Positions 25,098 to 37,200 of a stretch of 64,000 nucleotides of DNA are shown here, one piece after another. The translations under genes and the position numbers were made by a program. This stretch comes from Nautilus pompilius (lineage: Eukaryota > Mollusca > Cephalopoda > Nautilida > Nautilidae): contig JACATO010001431.1 of the NCBI GenBank assembly GCA_018389105.1, forward strand, positions 196,001 to 260,000, given 5' to 3'. The notes under the pieces are model-generated. The model worked only from the letters and a program-made list of their open reading frames with translations. It did not search any database and was not told where the DNA came from. Within the stretch, counting starts at the first letter, position 1; each line of letters opens with the position of its first letter.

Positions 25098-25539
25098 CCG
25101 TGAGTCTGTGCGTGTTTCTGAGGGAAGGAAGAGAAAACTGACAGCATTCTCACGGTTCAACCTCCATCGTCTATCTTACAGCATCATTCGTGCGCCTGCT
25201 AGATATCTGAATCGAATATTTCAGAGTGGTTTAGACGCCTGAGTTTTAGTATTTTCTTACTTGCAGACTTAGAGCGCAGATTTTTAGTTATGAAATGAAA
25301 AGTTAGCGCCATCAGCTTTGAGGAGGAAAGCCGGTCCAGAAGAGCGTTAAATAATAGTGTATTCGTGCATCGGAAAAAGAAAGTAGCAACAGCAGCATCT
25401 CATCAGATCACTCACCGCGTCTGGCGTTTATAGGATGGTTATAAAACTTTCAAGAAAGTTACTCTTTTATCGTGACGGTTCTAGTGTGCAGGAGAAAGAT
25501 CGCTTTCCGGCCCAAGAATCCGTACAACGAACGAAAAAA

Positions 25540-25563
25540 AAAACACACACACACACACACAAC
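25540..25563. repeat. (CA)n microsatellite
   Basis: A short pure CA run following an A9 tract. It may form Z-DNA but is short. Confidence 0.9.
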
Positions 25564-26831
25564 AAACTGTGAAGTGTAAATCGGACAATTATTTCTTTGA
25601 GAAGTTCACCACTTATTCGAGCGCCAAACGTCAGACAAAAGATGCCTTTGATTGATGCCGCTACCACAGATCGAAGTAACCCTGTCGTAAATAACGAAGA
25701 CTCCAAGACGAAATCTGAAGCACATCTCAAGACTCTCTAGATACGCGTTCTTCAGGTCTGAATCCGATCTCGATTCATCTGTAAACGTCAAGAGATCCTC
25801 AGTGCTATCCTACTGGTATACTTGTGGAGTTTCTGAAGCTTTTCTAATCTTTTATCCTAGTTGTCTGATAAGCAGCATCTGATACGGTTTCGTCCTGTTG
25901 TTATTATTTTGCTTTTTTTTTTTTTTGGTCCAGCCAATAACTTGCTCCACTTACCTTATGGTCTCGTAATTCTAATAATTTTTGTCTGCTGTCTCTTTAT
26001 TTAATATTGGATACTCTCACTGTGCGTTGTGCCACCCGAATGATTATTTGTTATAGGATACACGAACAAAAACAGATTAAACATTTTAAACTCGGTTTCC
26101 TCCACTTATTTGCCATAAAAATGTTGCACACCGCTTCACTATCATTGATCGAATGTAATCAGATTAGAAGCACAGGATACTAAAATACTAAATAAAGATG
26201 ATACAAGGGATAACTAATGAAAATGAATTTGTCATGAAAACAGAAAATAAACCAATTTTTTCTACGATTGCATTAATGTCCAGTTTTATATTATTCTGAT
26301 TCTCATGTCAAGTCTTTTAGTTTTTAATGTGTTAAAGAAGAAGGAATTTCGGGTTCTCAGCCTGAATTGGCAGTTTGGCGGAGTTATGCGCTCCTGCCGG
26401 TCAGTTTAGTGACTTTTGATAAGATGAGACGCACCTGGAGGTGCTGGTTGATTTTACTTATCTACACAGATAAAATGACTGACCTGAACCTGGAGTCACG
26501 GAATAAGTTCCATATTTCACATATACATAATTTTATAGCACATATAAATATATTCTATTAGCTCAAGACTGTTATATATATATATAAACAGGACTAAATG
26601 TTGTTCAATAAGTTGGAACTTTAAGAAAACAAAAATTTTTTCTATTCAATATCTTCTCCACCTATTTTATTAAGGAGTAAAAAAATTATGGCCCGCAGTG
26701 TATTATTGAATATCGTAAAAAAATGTCAGGAATGTTCCTGTAAGATTTCTTTCGACAGCTTGTTATAGATTTAATTTTATTCTTTCATAAATTGTGTGAT
26801 TTTAAATATATGTTTTACGCTTCAAATACTA

Positions 26832-27345
26832 CAGGGTCTCGCCAAAATAATTGGCGAAAGGATTGTCGGTACAGCTGTGTTATCTTCTAAAAGGACACTG
26901 AAAGCCTCTACCCTGTGTGGCATCGAATCATCGAGGTTTTGTACCACGATTTGATTTAGGTTCTACCATTTTCGTGTGACAACTTTTATTAATTCAATCG
27001 AATTGGCTGTGACTGGTGCTGTCGGCTGACGACCCAGATGCTCCAAAGTTGTTTGTCTTTCGGAAAAAAGGAAAAAAAGGTTTCTGAACGTGCTAAATGT
27101 CTTCTTCAGCCAAGTCAGCGGAAATAACGTCAGGCTAATTGTGTTGGCTCATTTTCTGTTGCACAGGTCACACCATCGAACAGAATCGTGTTGATGAGCG
27201 CGGGCGCGGTGTGACGCCGTGTTCTTGTCGTTGTGTCACAGACGAAAGCCATAGAGATCGTTTCACTGCAGCACTGATATTTACCCGGAGAGCTTCTACG
27301 ATAAATCTAGAGGTCTTTGTTAATCTTTCATCGATTCTCGCGTTC
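26832..27345 (-). pseudogene. Tc1/mariner transposase relic with one terminal repeat
   Basis: Read on the minus strand, the part from 27043 down to about 26880 translates in one frame to a Tc1/mariner-type C-terminus. It starts EHLGRQP (compare the family pattern EHLWDxLGR), then runs through IELIKVVTRKW, a stop, and NLNQIVVQNLDDSMPHRVEA. The last part fits the family pattern VxxLxxSMPxRVxAVI. Upstream on that strand, 27213-27345, RIDERLTKTSRFIVEALRV followed by NISAAVKRSL resembles the second helix-turn-helix of the N-terminal domain. Stops, frameshifts and loss of the central catalytic region show it is dead. The sequence CAGGGTCTCGCCAAAATAAT at 26832-26851 is preceded by TA and has the form of a mariner terminal inverted repeat and TA target site. 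I did not find the other end. Confidence 0.75.
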
Positions 27346-28466
27346 CGAACATTCTACAGCGTGCGTCGTTTGGTAAACAGGGTATTGTTACTGCGGGATC
27401 AAACAAGACGATTGCGGAAAATGCCCATATGCACATCATCACCTCCGGAATACGTATATTGGTCGGATACGCCCTTTTCATGGGAGTGGGAAAAATTAAT
27501 ACAGCAGATCACCGTTATTCAGTTATATATGTAAAAATATATTTTTTTTGCAAGTTATAATAATAATAATAAAAGGAAATGCGTTTGCCCTTAACTGAAT
27601 AATATGGAAAGGTCTAAAGAATCGTCTTTTGACCGGAACATGAGCGTGTTTCTTGACAATATAGTTCCCTTAAACCATTAAATAGGCAACTGTGTTCACT
27701 GTGAAATATACAGAAAGTAACCTAGAGGTTTAAACCTCCGCTAAGTAGATTTATAAAGATGTATAAAGGTATTGCAGAGCCTTCCTAGAAGAAATGGGCA
27801 CCCTTTAAGTGTGAATAATTTGTATTTTCGTACTTGCGTACGTCATACCAAATAACAGACAACTTATAATTAATATCTAACAGGTTTTGCACCTGTCTCA
27901 TTAAGGGCCAGTACACATTGTTTCTATAGTTTCAGCGAATGTTTATATGATAGGACGATTCAAATTTTTACGTGGGAAAAAAAAGATGTGTTTATTGTAG
28001 ATGGTGATGTCCCAGGCGAGTTCAGTCGGTTCCGTGTCAAGCCTGTTAGGTTCAGCAAAGACCCTGCAGCCCCGTTCGTCTCTTCCATGAGGCGGTGATT
28101 CTTCTGGAAGTGTGACAGGTGACGATCTTAAGGCAAAGGTCTTCTGAACCGCAAAACACATTGTTGGGGGGGGGAAACACGACATAAGGCGATTATCAAG
28201 ATTCTATACAGAATCCAGACGTCTCTCGATAAACACCAGGTCAGACTTTCTAGCATCGCAAGTTATCGCCAACACCATTATTCTAAAATCACTGCATTGA
28301 ACTGTAGGCTTCCTGGAATTCCCAACTGGCTTTCTTTACTCATCCGCGGTCGTCCATCCGAAGTGAGCCTATACTTCGATGTATTTATTTATGGTTCGCA
28401 TTTCCAAAGAACTAAAAGCAACAAAAAAAAAATGCAAACAAAACGTAAACTAGGTTAATTATTACC

Positions 28467-28468
<2 letters not shown>
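27346..28468. other. Unrecognised non-coding stretch
   Basis: AT-rich DNA. The missing 5' end of the transposon relic should lie here, but no matching GGCGAGACCCTG end with TA was found. Confidence 0.5.
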
Positions 28469-28520
<52 letters not shown>

Positions 28521-28851
28521 GTCAGTACAGAGAGAGATGAGGTCAGTACAGATAGAGAGAGATGACGTCAGTACAGAGAGAGATGACGTCAGTACAGAAA
28601 AAGATGAGGTCAGTACAGATAGAGAGAGAGATGACGTCAGTACAGAGAGAGATGACGTCACTACAGAGAAAGATGAGGTCAGTACAGATAGAGAGAGATG
28701 ACGTCAGTACATAGAGAGATATGACGTCACTACAGAGAAAGATGAGGTCAGTACAGATAGAGAGAGATGACGTCAGTACAGAGAGAGATGACGTCAGTAC
28801 AGAAAAAGATGAGGTCAGTACAGATATAGAGAGGGAGAGAGAGAGAGAGAG
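28469..28851. repeat. GA minisatellite alternating TGACGTCA and TGAGGTCA (array 3)
   Basis: This is the reverse orientation of arrays 1, 2 and 4. Units read TGACGTCAGTACAGAGAGA. I count nine TGACGTCA and five TGAGGTCA. The order is regular: after a first pair, the block TGACGTCA, TGACGTCA, TGAGGTCA recurs four times with a period near 66 bases. The unit carrying TGAGGTCA always ends in CAGATA rather than CAGAGA. The second TGACGTCA unit is marked by an AAAAAGA tail or by CACTACAG. The higher-order block has therefore been amplified as a whole. Confidence 0.95.
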
Positions 28852-29965
28852 CTCCTAAAGTCATCGTCTCTTCGTTGCTGCCCGTTTTCCATCAGCTTCC
28901 TTTGCATAATGACTTAAAGACGAAACCTGATTTTCTGTTGCAGGTAAGTTCGCCTATAAAGTAAAGAAAAAACAAAGGTGATGAGTAACGTAAAATTTTT
29001 TCTCTCTCTTGGTAATATAAACTAGCTGAAACTTTGTAAGAAGCTTTGTCGAATTCCTTTCCTAGGACACGAAATTTACCTACAAAGGTCTCGCCTTTCT
29101 CCGCGAATGAATTATTTCAATAATAAACCTGATTTTTACTGAATGTTTTGTTTTTACTTGTGCAGGTAAGACACCTATGGTGGAGCGTCAGTAATGCTGA
29201 CCGCTCTCGCTTGGTTCCAACTTAGTTAATATTAGCTGCTGGTGTCGAATTTAAGCCGAATGCAACACGAACTGCATAAGACAGCGATTTTGGTTGGCAC
29301 TTTAACAGTTAATTTTTATAGATATAACTTTTTTTTTTAAAGAAAGAAAGACAAACTGTTGAAAGGAACCCTGTATAGAATTCTGCTCGTTTCATTACTT
29401 CTGCTAAACACTTTTCAAAGACCATGCCAGGATCTCTTCCTTTTGTACGTTCGAATTGCCAAAGAAATGTTATGCCTTTCATCCCGTCCAAAGGCCATCT
29501 ATTTTCCTGTGAAGAAAAGTAACGAGGTACGAGACTGCGTCTCCGAGGCTCCAAAACTTTTACTGGGCGTCTACAGAGACATCGAGTCTACATTGGCTGG
29601 CATCTAAACGAGCCACGATTGGGTAATTCAGACGCTACTTGGACAAGTTGAAAGCTGCCAATTAATCGATCGCCTGTTATCTTTCCTACTCCCTTTGACT
29701 TGTCAGTTCTTTATGCTGAACAGCATCTCACACTGGGCTTTCATGAAAACCAAGTATCCCTTGAAACTTATCATATTAATTGAATTTTTTTAACGCTTTC
29801 TCTCGGCTTCACCGTTGTCTGGATGATAAGAAAACCCATAACCGTTTATATTTAGCAAAGAAGCAGGGAACTCCGCGACAAAGGCTACGGAGTCGGCGAA
29901 TTGTAGTCCTTTTTGGGCTTTCTGCAGTCTGCCATTCCATTGACTTGAGCGCAAATTCCGCCGTA
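28852..29965. other. Unrecognised non-coding stretch
   Basis: No exon is recognised. Two spots combine an acceptor-like and a donor-like consensus back to back (TTGCAGGTAAGT near 28940 and GTGCAGGTAAGA near 29161), each preceded by an AACCTGATTTT phrase. This looks like an old duplication. Confidence 0.5.
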
Positions 29966-31288
29966 AACAGCTCGGCGCTACGAATCATGCATACTGCGCC
30001 ATGCCGAAGACAGCCCGGCGCTACGAGTCATGCATACTGCGCCATGCCGAAGACAGCCCGGCGGTACGAGTCATGCATACTGCGCCATGCCGAAGACAGC
30101 CCGGCGCTACGAGTCATGCATACTGCGCCATGCCGAAGACAGCCCGGCGTTACGAGTCATGCATACTGCGCCATGCCGAAGACAGCCCGGCGCTACGAGT
30201 CATGCATACTGCGCCATTCCGAAGACAGCCCGGCGTTACGAGTCATGCATACTGCGCCATGCCGAAGACAGCCCGGCGCTACGAGTCATGCATACTGCGC
30301 CATGCCGAAGACAGCCCGGCGTTACGACTCATGCATACTGCGCCATGCCGAAGACAGCCCGGCGTTACGAGTCATGCATACTGCGCCATTCCGAAGACAG
30401 CCCGGCGCTACGAGTCATGCATACTGCGCCATGCCGAAGACAGCCCGGCGCTACGAGTCATGCATACTGCGCCATGCCGAGACAGCCCGGCGCTACGAGT
30501 CATGCATACTGCGCCATGCCGAAGACAGCCCAGCGTTACGAGTCATGCATACTGCGCCATGCCGAAGACAGCCCGGCGCTACGAGTCATGCATACTGCGC
30601 CATGCCGAAGACAGCCCGGCGCTACGAGTCATGCATACTGCGCGCCATGCCGAAGACAGCCCAGCGTTACGAGTCATGCATACTGCGCCATGCCGAAGAC
30701 AGCCCGGCGCTACGAGTCATGCACACTGCGCCATTCCGAAGACAGCCCGGCGCTACGAGTCATGCATACTGCGCCATGCCGAAGACAGCCCGGTGTTACG
30801 AGTCATGCATACTGCGCCATGCCGAAGATAGCCCGGCGCTACGAGTCATGCATACTGCGCCATGCCGAAGACAGCCGGCGGTACGAGTCATGCATACTGC
30901 GCCATGCCGAAGACAGCCGGCGGTACGAGTCATGCATACTGCGCCATTCCGAAGACAGCCCGGCGTTACGAGTCTTGCATACTGCGCCATGCCGAAGACA
31001 GCCCGGCGCTACGAATCATGCATACTGCGCCATGCCGAAGACAGCCCGGCGCTACGAGTCATGCATACTGCGCCATTCCGAAGACAGCTCGGCGTTACGT
31101 GTCATGCATACTGCGCCATGCCGAAGACAGCTCGGCGTTACGTGTCATGCATACTGCGCCATGCCGAAGACAGCCCGGCGGTACGAGTCATGCATACTGC
31201 GCCATGCCGAAGACAGCCCGGCGGTACGAGTCATGCATACTGCGCCATGCCGAAGACAGCCGGCGTTACGAGTCATACATACTGCGCC
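29966..31288. repeat. 43-bp minisatellite, about 31 units, open in all plus-strand frames
   Basis: The unit runs CTACGAGTCATGCATACTGC, then GCCATGCCGAAGACAGCCCG, then GCG. Copies are highly similar: most changes are CTACG/TTACG/GTACG, ATGCC/ATTCC and single-base indels near 30480, 30640, 30875, 30918 and 31259. The unit has about five CpG sites and the inverted pair GGCGC/GCGCC. Because 43 leaves remainder one on division by three and no frame has a stop, every frame reads the same 43-residue His/Cys/Arg-rich repeat over 129 bases. The longest frame, 29780-31498 (572 codons), also extends through about 65 non-repeat codons on each side. No domain, signal peptide or promoter supports expression, so it is listed as a repeat rather than a gene. 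Confidence 0.95.
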
Positions 31289-34200
31289 CGCCTTTACCGA
31301 TTGTCAGATCATCTCGTGAGCTTTAAACACCCGGACATATTTATAGTGAAAGAAGACAAACAAAAACAAAAAGAAATCCGTGCGAGAAGCGATCAGTTGA
31401 GTAAGGTTTTTAAAAAAAGGATGGCGCCTGATTGGGGAACCAGCGGAATGAAGATTTATGGTGTTAGGCGGATGCGTAGGAAAAAGATCGGGCCGTAGAC
31501 GTGGCGCCACTGGGAACGGAAATTTAGCAACAGGATTTTCACGTAAAATATATTCAAATAGCCGGGTGTTGTGACGACTGCTGCATAAATGTTCTCCCCA
31601 GAACGGAGAGCTTAATAGATCTGGCTGCTGCTATGTGGAGGTGGGGGTGGAACCAGACCAACTTACCTCAGCAATGGTCGTCAGAACAACTTTAAAAAAA
31701 TAATAAAAGAGACATCTGCATCGGCAGAAATTCAGTAGAATAATTGGTAGCTGCTTCAGCGTTGATACAATTAGTAGCTAAAATGTGGAACGGATTCACA
31801 AGATGGCGATGATTCGGGCCGATTCCTTTCTCTCTCCTCCCCAGTAAAAAAATGACAAATAAACAGCTTTAAAAGCTGAACGTATAGGGTTAATTAAATC
31901 CTTGACTTTTTGCGACATCTTTTCATGGTCGTTGTAAATAGTCGTCGGTTTAATCGCCAAACCTAAGGATGGGAGGGGTGGGTGGGGGGGGCGAACGATC
32001 ACTCGGAGATGTTTCCGGTTTTATGGAAATACAGAAAATTCAACGAAAATCCGAGTGAAAGAACTGAAGGTACAGCTGCTGGAAAATGGAGCGGGGAGAT
32101 GAAGTGAGGGTCAGTGATGGGCTGCCAGTATCCCTTCGCTTCCTTACCGGGGTTGATCGATTTCTGTACCTGGGAAACCCTGGCTAATTATAGCTAAAGT
32201 TGGATGGAGTTGTTCCGGAAAATTTGGACGCTGCAAAGGGATGAACATTAAAATGCCTGCGGCGATAATATACGGTCGGAAAACCATCTGTGTCCAGTAA
32301 TTTGCATTTGGCCAAGCATCAGTGACCAGATGTGGAGTGTAGTCGCTGGTGGGCACTAGTTTGGTCGGTTTGCCAGCCATTTCCCATTTAATGCTATTAT
32401 GAAGACGGGAGAGTCTGTGTACGCACGTACAGTACATGGCAAATGCTTGTACAGCTACAACGAAGCTGTTGTTGTTCCGCTTCTCTTGTTATATTCTAGG
32501 TAAATGGTGAGAGTGGAATCGTTAAAAAAATATACATAACGAATGCACGTGGCTATATTAAAGCAAACAAGTTCGCTTGTGTTTCTATGCACGCAGCGTA
32601 TCGTAGTGTAGACAATTTACCTTTTATTGTTTCTTCTTTTCTTCCAGTTATCGACACCTGAGCAGAATCCGCATCGCAGATCGGGCGGCACTATTCAGTG
32701 GTCGGCGGTCTAAGGAATTAACGCAATTGAAGGGGGACAGGGTTCCATGCGAGACTTGACTTGGTTACAGCTTCGATGGCTGCTGAAAAGGGCACGCGCA
32801 GGTGCGACTGGAGAGGGCGGAGAGGCCCTAAAAATAACACCTGTATCGGTAACGTCAGGGTTAGGGTTAAACAACCAACAGAATCGCAGGAAACATCTTT
32901 TAGGCTGGAGTTGATTCCCGACGGTTGTTGCTCCTCCAAGATGGCTTAGAGCTTCAGAAATCTTTACTTGGGTACAACACACACACATATATATATATAT
33001 ATATTTAAAATTTTCACGGCTTACAGGTGGGCACTTCTTCCCTGAACAGGTGTGGTGTTTCCTCGAATGCATTAAAATCCTCTCCAAGACATTATCGGCA
33101 CTCTGTCGGTATCCGTTCTACCGTGGAGATGGAGGAGCGGTGGCGACATCACCTTACCGCGCTGAAGAATCGCCCACCCGAAGCCGAGCCGTCACTATAT
33201 TTCTCCAAGAATATTAAATTAAATAATAAATACAATTTTGAAAATAATAATAAACACGACTCTGTTAATATTCGAAACGAATATTAATTGTCTAAATATT
33301 TCTTATTTTATTTCGCCAAATAGATGCTTAGAATTTGATGGAGATGCTCCTGTGTTATCAAGTTAATATTTCAAATTCTTATGTAAAAGAGAGATATTAA
33401 TTTTTTTAAAAAAAATGTTGTGTTAATGATTTAGATAGTTTTTGCTTGTTTTACATATATAATCCCAAACATAACTGAGCATACGTGGTTATGTAACATT
33501 TTTTCTTGCCAAAATATCGATCTCTGGGACCATCGAATATCATATATCAGCTCCCAACAACAGCAAAACAAAGTCAGTGTGAAGTGCGATATTTCCATCA
33601 ATCGCTTGATTGTAGGGGCTTCAAAGAAGCGACCGACGCACGCCCCCTCCCTTCGTGTTCCGTCGTAGAAGGGAGGAGAACTCGGTCGCTAAAAGTGAAA
33701 GTCAAAAACATACTGAGCACGAGAGATGAACTGGATTAGAATCTACCGTCACACGGATTTCGATAGCTCGCACCAAACTGAGCCCGCCGCCGCCATTTTA
33801 TGTGGGAGTTCTGTCCTTCCGAGGCGATCCGCCGACAGCTGTAATGGCACTGGCTCTCAGGCGATCAAAGGAGCTCGCTTTTCATCTCGGAGAAACGCCA
33901 TCAATTATTTATAGATTCCATCAAACCACGCAGATTCGTACACAGAGCAATTAATCCAGCACATCTAATGCCCCCTTTTTTTTATCCCTATGAAATTTGG
34001 TGCATAAAAATTATCACCTGGCCCACTTTGTCACGCATGATTGAGTATGGTTCGAAGGCCCTCTTTTTGAGGATATAATATTTGTTGGAATGTGCGTGAC
34101 ACCTGTCGAGTTAGTCACTCGTCCTTTGATCACCGCGTGGTTTAAACATAATATCGTTAGTATTCACCTGTCTTCGTAGACCTTTCTCAGCCATCTGTAG

Positions 34201-37200
34201 ACACGGTCCAGTTATGGCGCAGAGAGAAGGTGAATTCGGTTTAAATGCCCATATCTAATAAAAGTAATTAGTCACTGGTTATTAATTAGTGCGTTCAGTG
34301 CGGACTTTGCTGTCAATGGTTTTCCTAAACCTATTAGAAGGCTACTAAAGCTATTTCTTCCGAGTAATGTACTCCGGATTATTTTGTACGTGAAGGGTTA
34401 AAAGAAGTAGAGGGGTTGAATTTTGACTGCATTGACACTGATGTTATTTTAATATAACGGGGAATTTATTGGTAAGTTTGTTCCTTTAACTTAAAATCCG
34501 AATTGTCTTTGACGCATTAAAAAGTCTAATGAGGCAATTATAATAAGTGTAAGCATAAAAGAGAACTCCTCCCACGATCCTGGAAAAGGTGAGTTAACCA
34601 ATGATTTAGATATCTGAGTACTGTCGCCACTTTATAATAGGGCAAAAGAAACGGTTTTTTTGCCCCCCTTAAATAATGCGACTATAAAATCATGTTTCTC
34701 TATTAACCCCCGGAGAGCCATCAGTTCCCTTCAGCTTCCGCAACAGCATCATCGCTAAGTTGGGGCACTGCGCGAACAGCGCGGACTTCAGTATACGGAA
34801 GGTTTACTTATTGGAAACCATTTGTTGGTGACAAACGTGAATGCTTTGCTTAGTTCGATGTGGCTGGGATAACGGCTGGCAAGGTTTTGGTTTGAGTACG
34901 TTCACGGACCCGGCCTTAGCTTGTCACAGACAGATCTCTTTTGGAAATGTCGCTCTGTCCGCGGGTTAAATCGCAGTATAATGGGGGAAGACGCGGCGTC
35001 ATAAACGACGTTGGGGGTTGGGGAAACGTGGGATGTGCTATGGTGGGTGACCAGGACGTAGAAACCGAATCTGAGATCCCAATGAACACCGAAGGAACAT
35101 CTTGACAGGTGGCTAAAGGCCGGGCGACTTAAACCAGTCTCACAGGGCTACCTAAAAGACGTTGACGCCTACAAGCCCCAAACGGTACAATAGATGCCCC
35201 TATCACATGCCGAAAGTGACTTTTCAAACGGTTGTTATACAAACCTTACAAAATAAAGGTAAACCTGTCGCGTCCAGATCTGTACGTTTAATACAACACT
35301 ATCTTTTCTTTGAGCTACTGAGTTCGGAATTCTCTCTCATTATAATCGTTGTATTTAATGTACAGCCGTGAAAACGTCATTGTTATCGCCACAAAAGGCA
35401 GTGTTTGTCCCATCTCTCGCATTACATCTAAGGTTTCAATTAGTTCTGACCGCTCAGCAGGTTATAGATTGCCAGCGCTCACGCGACACGTCTCTATATA
35501 CCAACTAAACTTCACCACAAAATACTCATTCCACACTTCTAATTAATAAACGTCCTAAATCGCAAGAAATTCCACGAATCATCGAAATTCTTACCGTGCG
35601 GAGCCGCAGAAGTAACTACGATTGGAAAAGTTCAGTTGGAATAGCGGGGGGAGTCTCTTTGTATTAAAAAAATAAATAGAATTTATTATTAACGGAAGGA
35701 ATTACAGAAATTTATAATGTATTCTAATGAAAAGGGTTAAAAAACAAACTGCATCAATTCAACCCGAGATGGAGAGCGGATGCTTCTTAGCTTTAGAATA
35801 AATGGCGGAGATGTAGCCCTGCCGTCTAATGTAAGTCTGCCTTTACCTACAAAACAACTGTTCAAGAATTGTTCAGTTTCTTATAAATATTTCTGGGTAC
35901 CAGTGTTAGAAAACTCTAACAACTTTTCAAACGTGCAACCACGGAAGCATTGACTTAGTTACCTTTTCAATATTTATTTGGGATAGCCTGATTATAATTT
36001 GGCTCGTTATATGCAAATACAAACAATGGACTTTTCCTCTTTTTGTTTCGAAATAGGATGTCCTGCGTGTAGATAAATCCGTAACCCGATATCGTTCAAA
36101 GCCTTAGTTTCTTTTCCTTCTGAAGCTCAGTGAAAACAGACAGCCCCTTTAAAAGATGTTGGAGAATGAGCTCGAAACAAGTGTGGGATGGTCATCTAAT
36201 TTCATTTTGTTTACTTGGTTTTTGGAAGTTTCAACATACTTTAAAAACTTCCGATTTTTAGCGCGTGGAGAATCGACATTTGCTTGCTTTGATCTTGCAG
36301 AAGTTCATTCCCGGTGTCGGCACAGAGCCGATATATAAATAATCACCCGGCTACTTCGCGAGGAAGGTGGCCAACAGAGGATCGATGGATCTTGGCCAGA
36401 ACCGAAACTGTGCGGGATATCTGTCTTGGCACCTGTTAAAGCAGAGTTACCCTGCCAGCTCCCTACCTTGGCTGCTTACTCAGAGTTGCTTTCATACCAT
36501 CCCCCCCCAAAGGACGAAAACGTTTTCAGTGCATTTATTCAAACTGGATCGTAATTCTTCGACCGAAACAGGTCCCGATACGTCCATCAATGAGAGTAAA
36601 AGTAAATCCTAGCGGTTTTAAAGTCGGTTTCCAGAACAAAGAGATACCTGATCGATAATTAATCTACAGAGCTTTTGTTGTTGTTTTTTTGTGTTTTTTT
36701 TTAAAGTGTCATCTATGTATTTATTGTACCGGTGTGGATTATGTTTGGTTAGATGTAGACTGTAAACGGCGAGGAGATTTGCAATGATAGATTCGCTAGA
36801 AGGCTTCATATATCATGATAGAGCGCCACTGCTTTTCTCAAATTGAACTCCATCCTAAGGAAGGCTGTCTACCTTATAGCCGATCACCTTTCCATCACTG
36901 GAATGCAGCTGAGCACCTTCGACCCTGTTGGATTTCCAGCACAGTTCTACTAAAACCGGAGGCTTTCGTCTGGAGTCACTGGCGGACGGAAGCTGAACGC
37001 GGCAGGATAATTTTGAAGCTCCTCCGCCACGTGAAGCGACTCATGATGCACAAATCCGTTCTCTCGTGAAAAGGAGTCGAATTGCGGCCAATCTTCATTG
37101 CCAATACTATTATCAGAAATCTTACATAATAGATATTAATAGACAGTGTGATGATGATGGGTTTTGATCATTCTCTCTATATATTCACATTCATCTTATG

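Larger units (their letters stand above)
21546..26831. other. Unrecognised non-coding stretch
   Basis: About 5.3 kb with no recognised gene, apart from a local duplication and a CA microsatellite listed separately. The segment 22.0-22.5 kb is purine-rich with scattered short frames that match nothing I know. Near 26592 the sequence GTTGTTCAATAAGTTGG resembles a mariner-type terminal repeat, but no partner end was found. Confidence 0.5.

Noticed and set aside
29780-31498. 572-codon frame as a real coding gene
   Set aside because: All three frames are open because the repeat unit lacks stops. Flanking codons show no family and there is no start context that stands out.
33726-33914. Short frame in CpG-rich DNA with a YY1-type site, as a first exon
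   Set aside because: The peptide is unrecognised and no donor site could be tied to a downstream exon. Only a possible promoter is noted.
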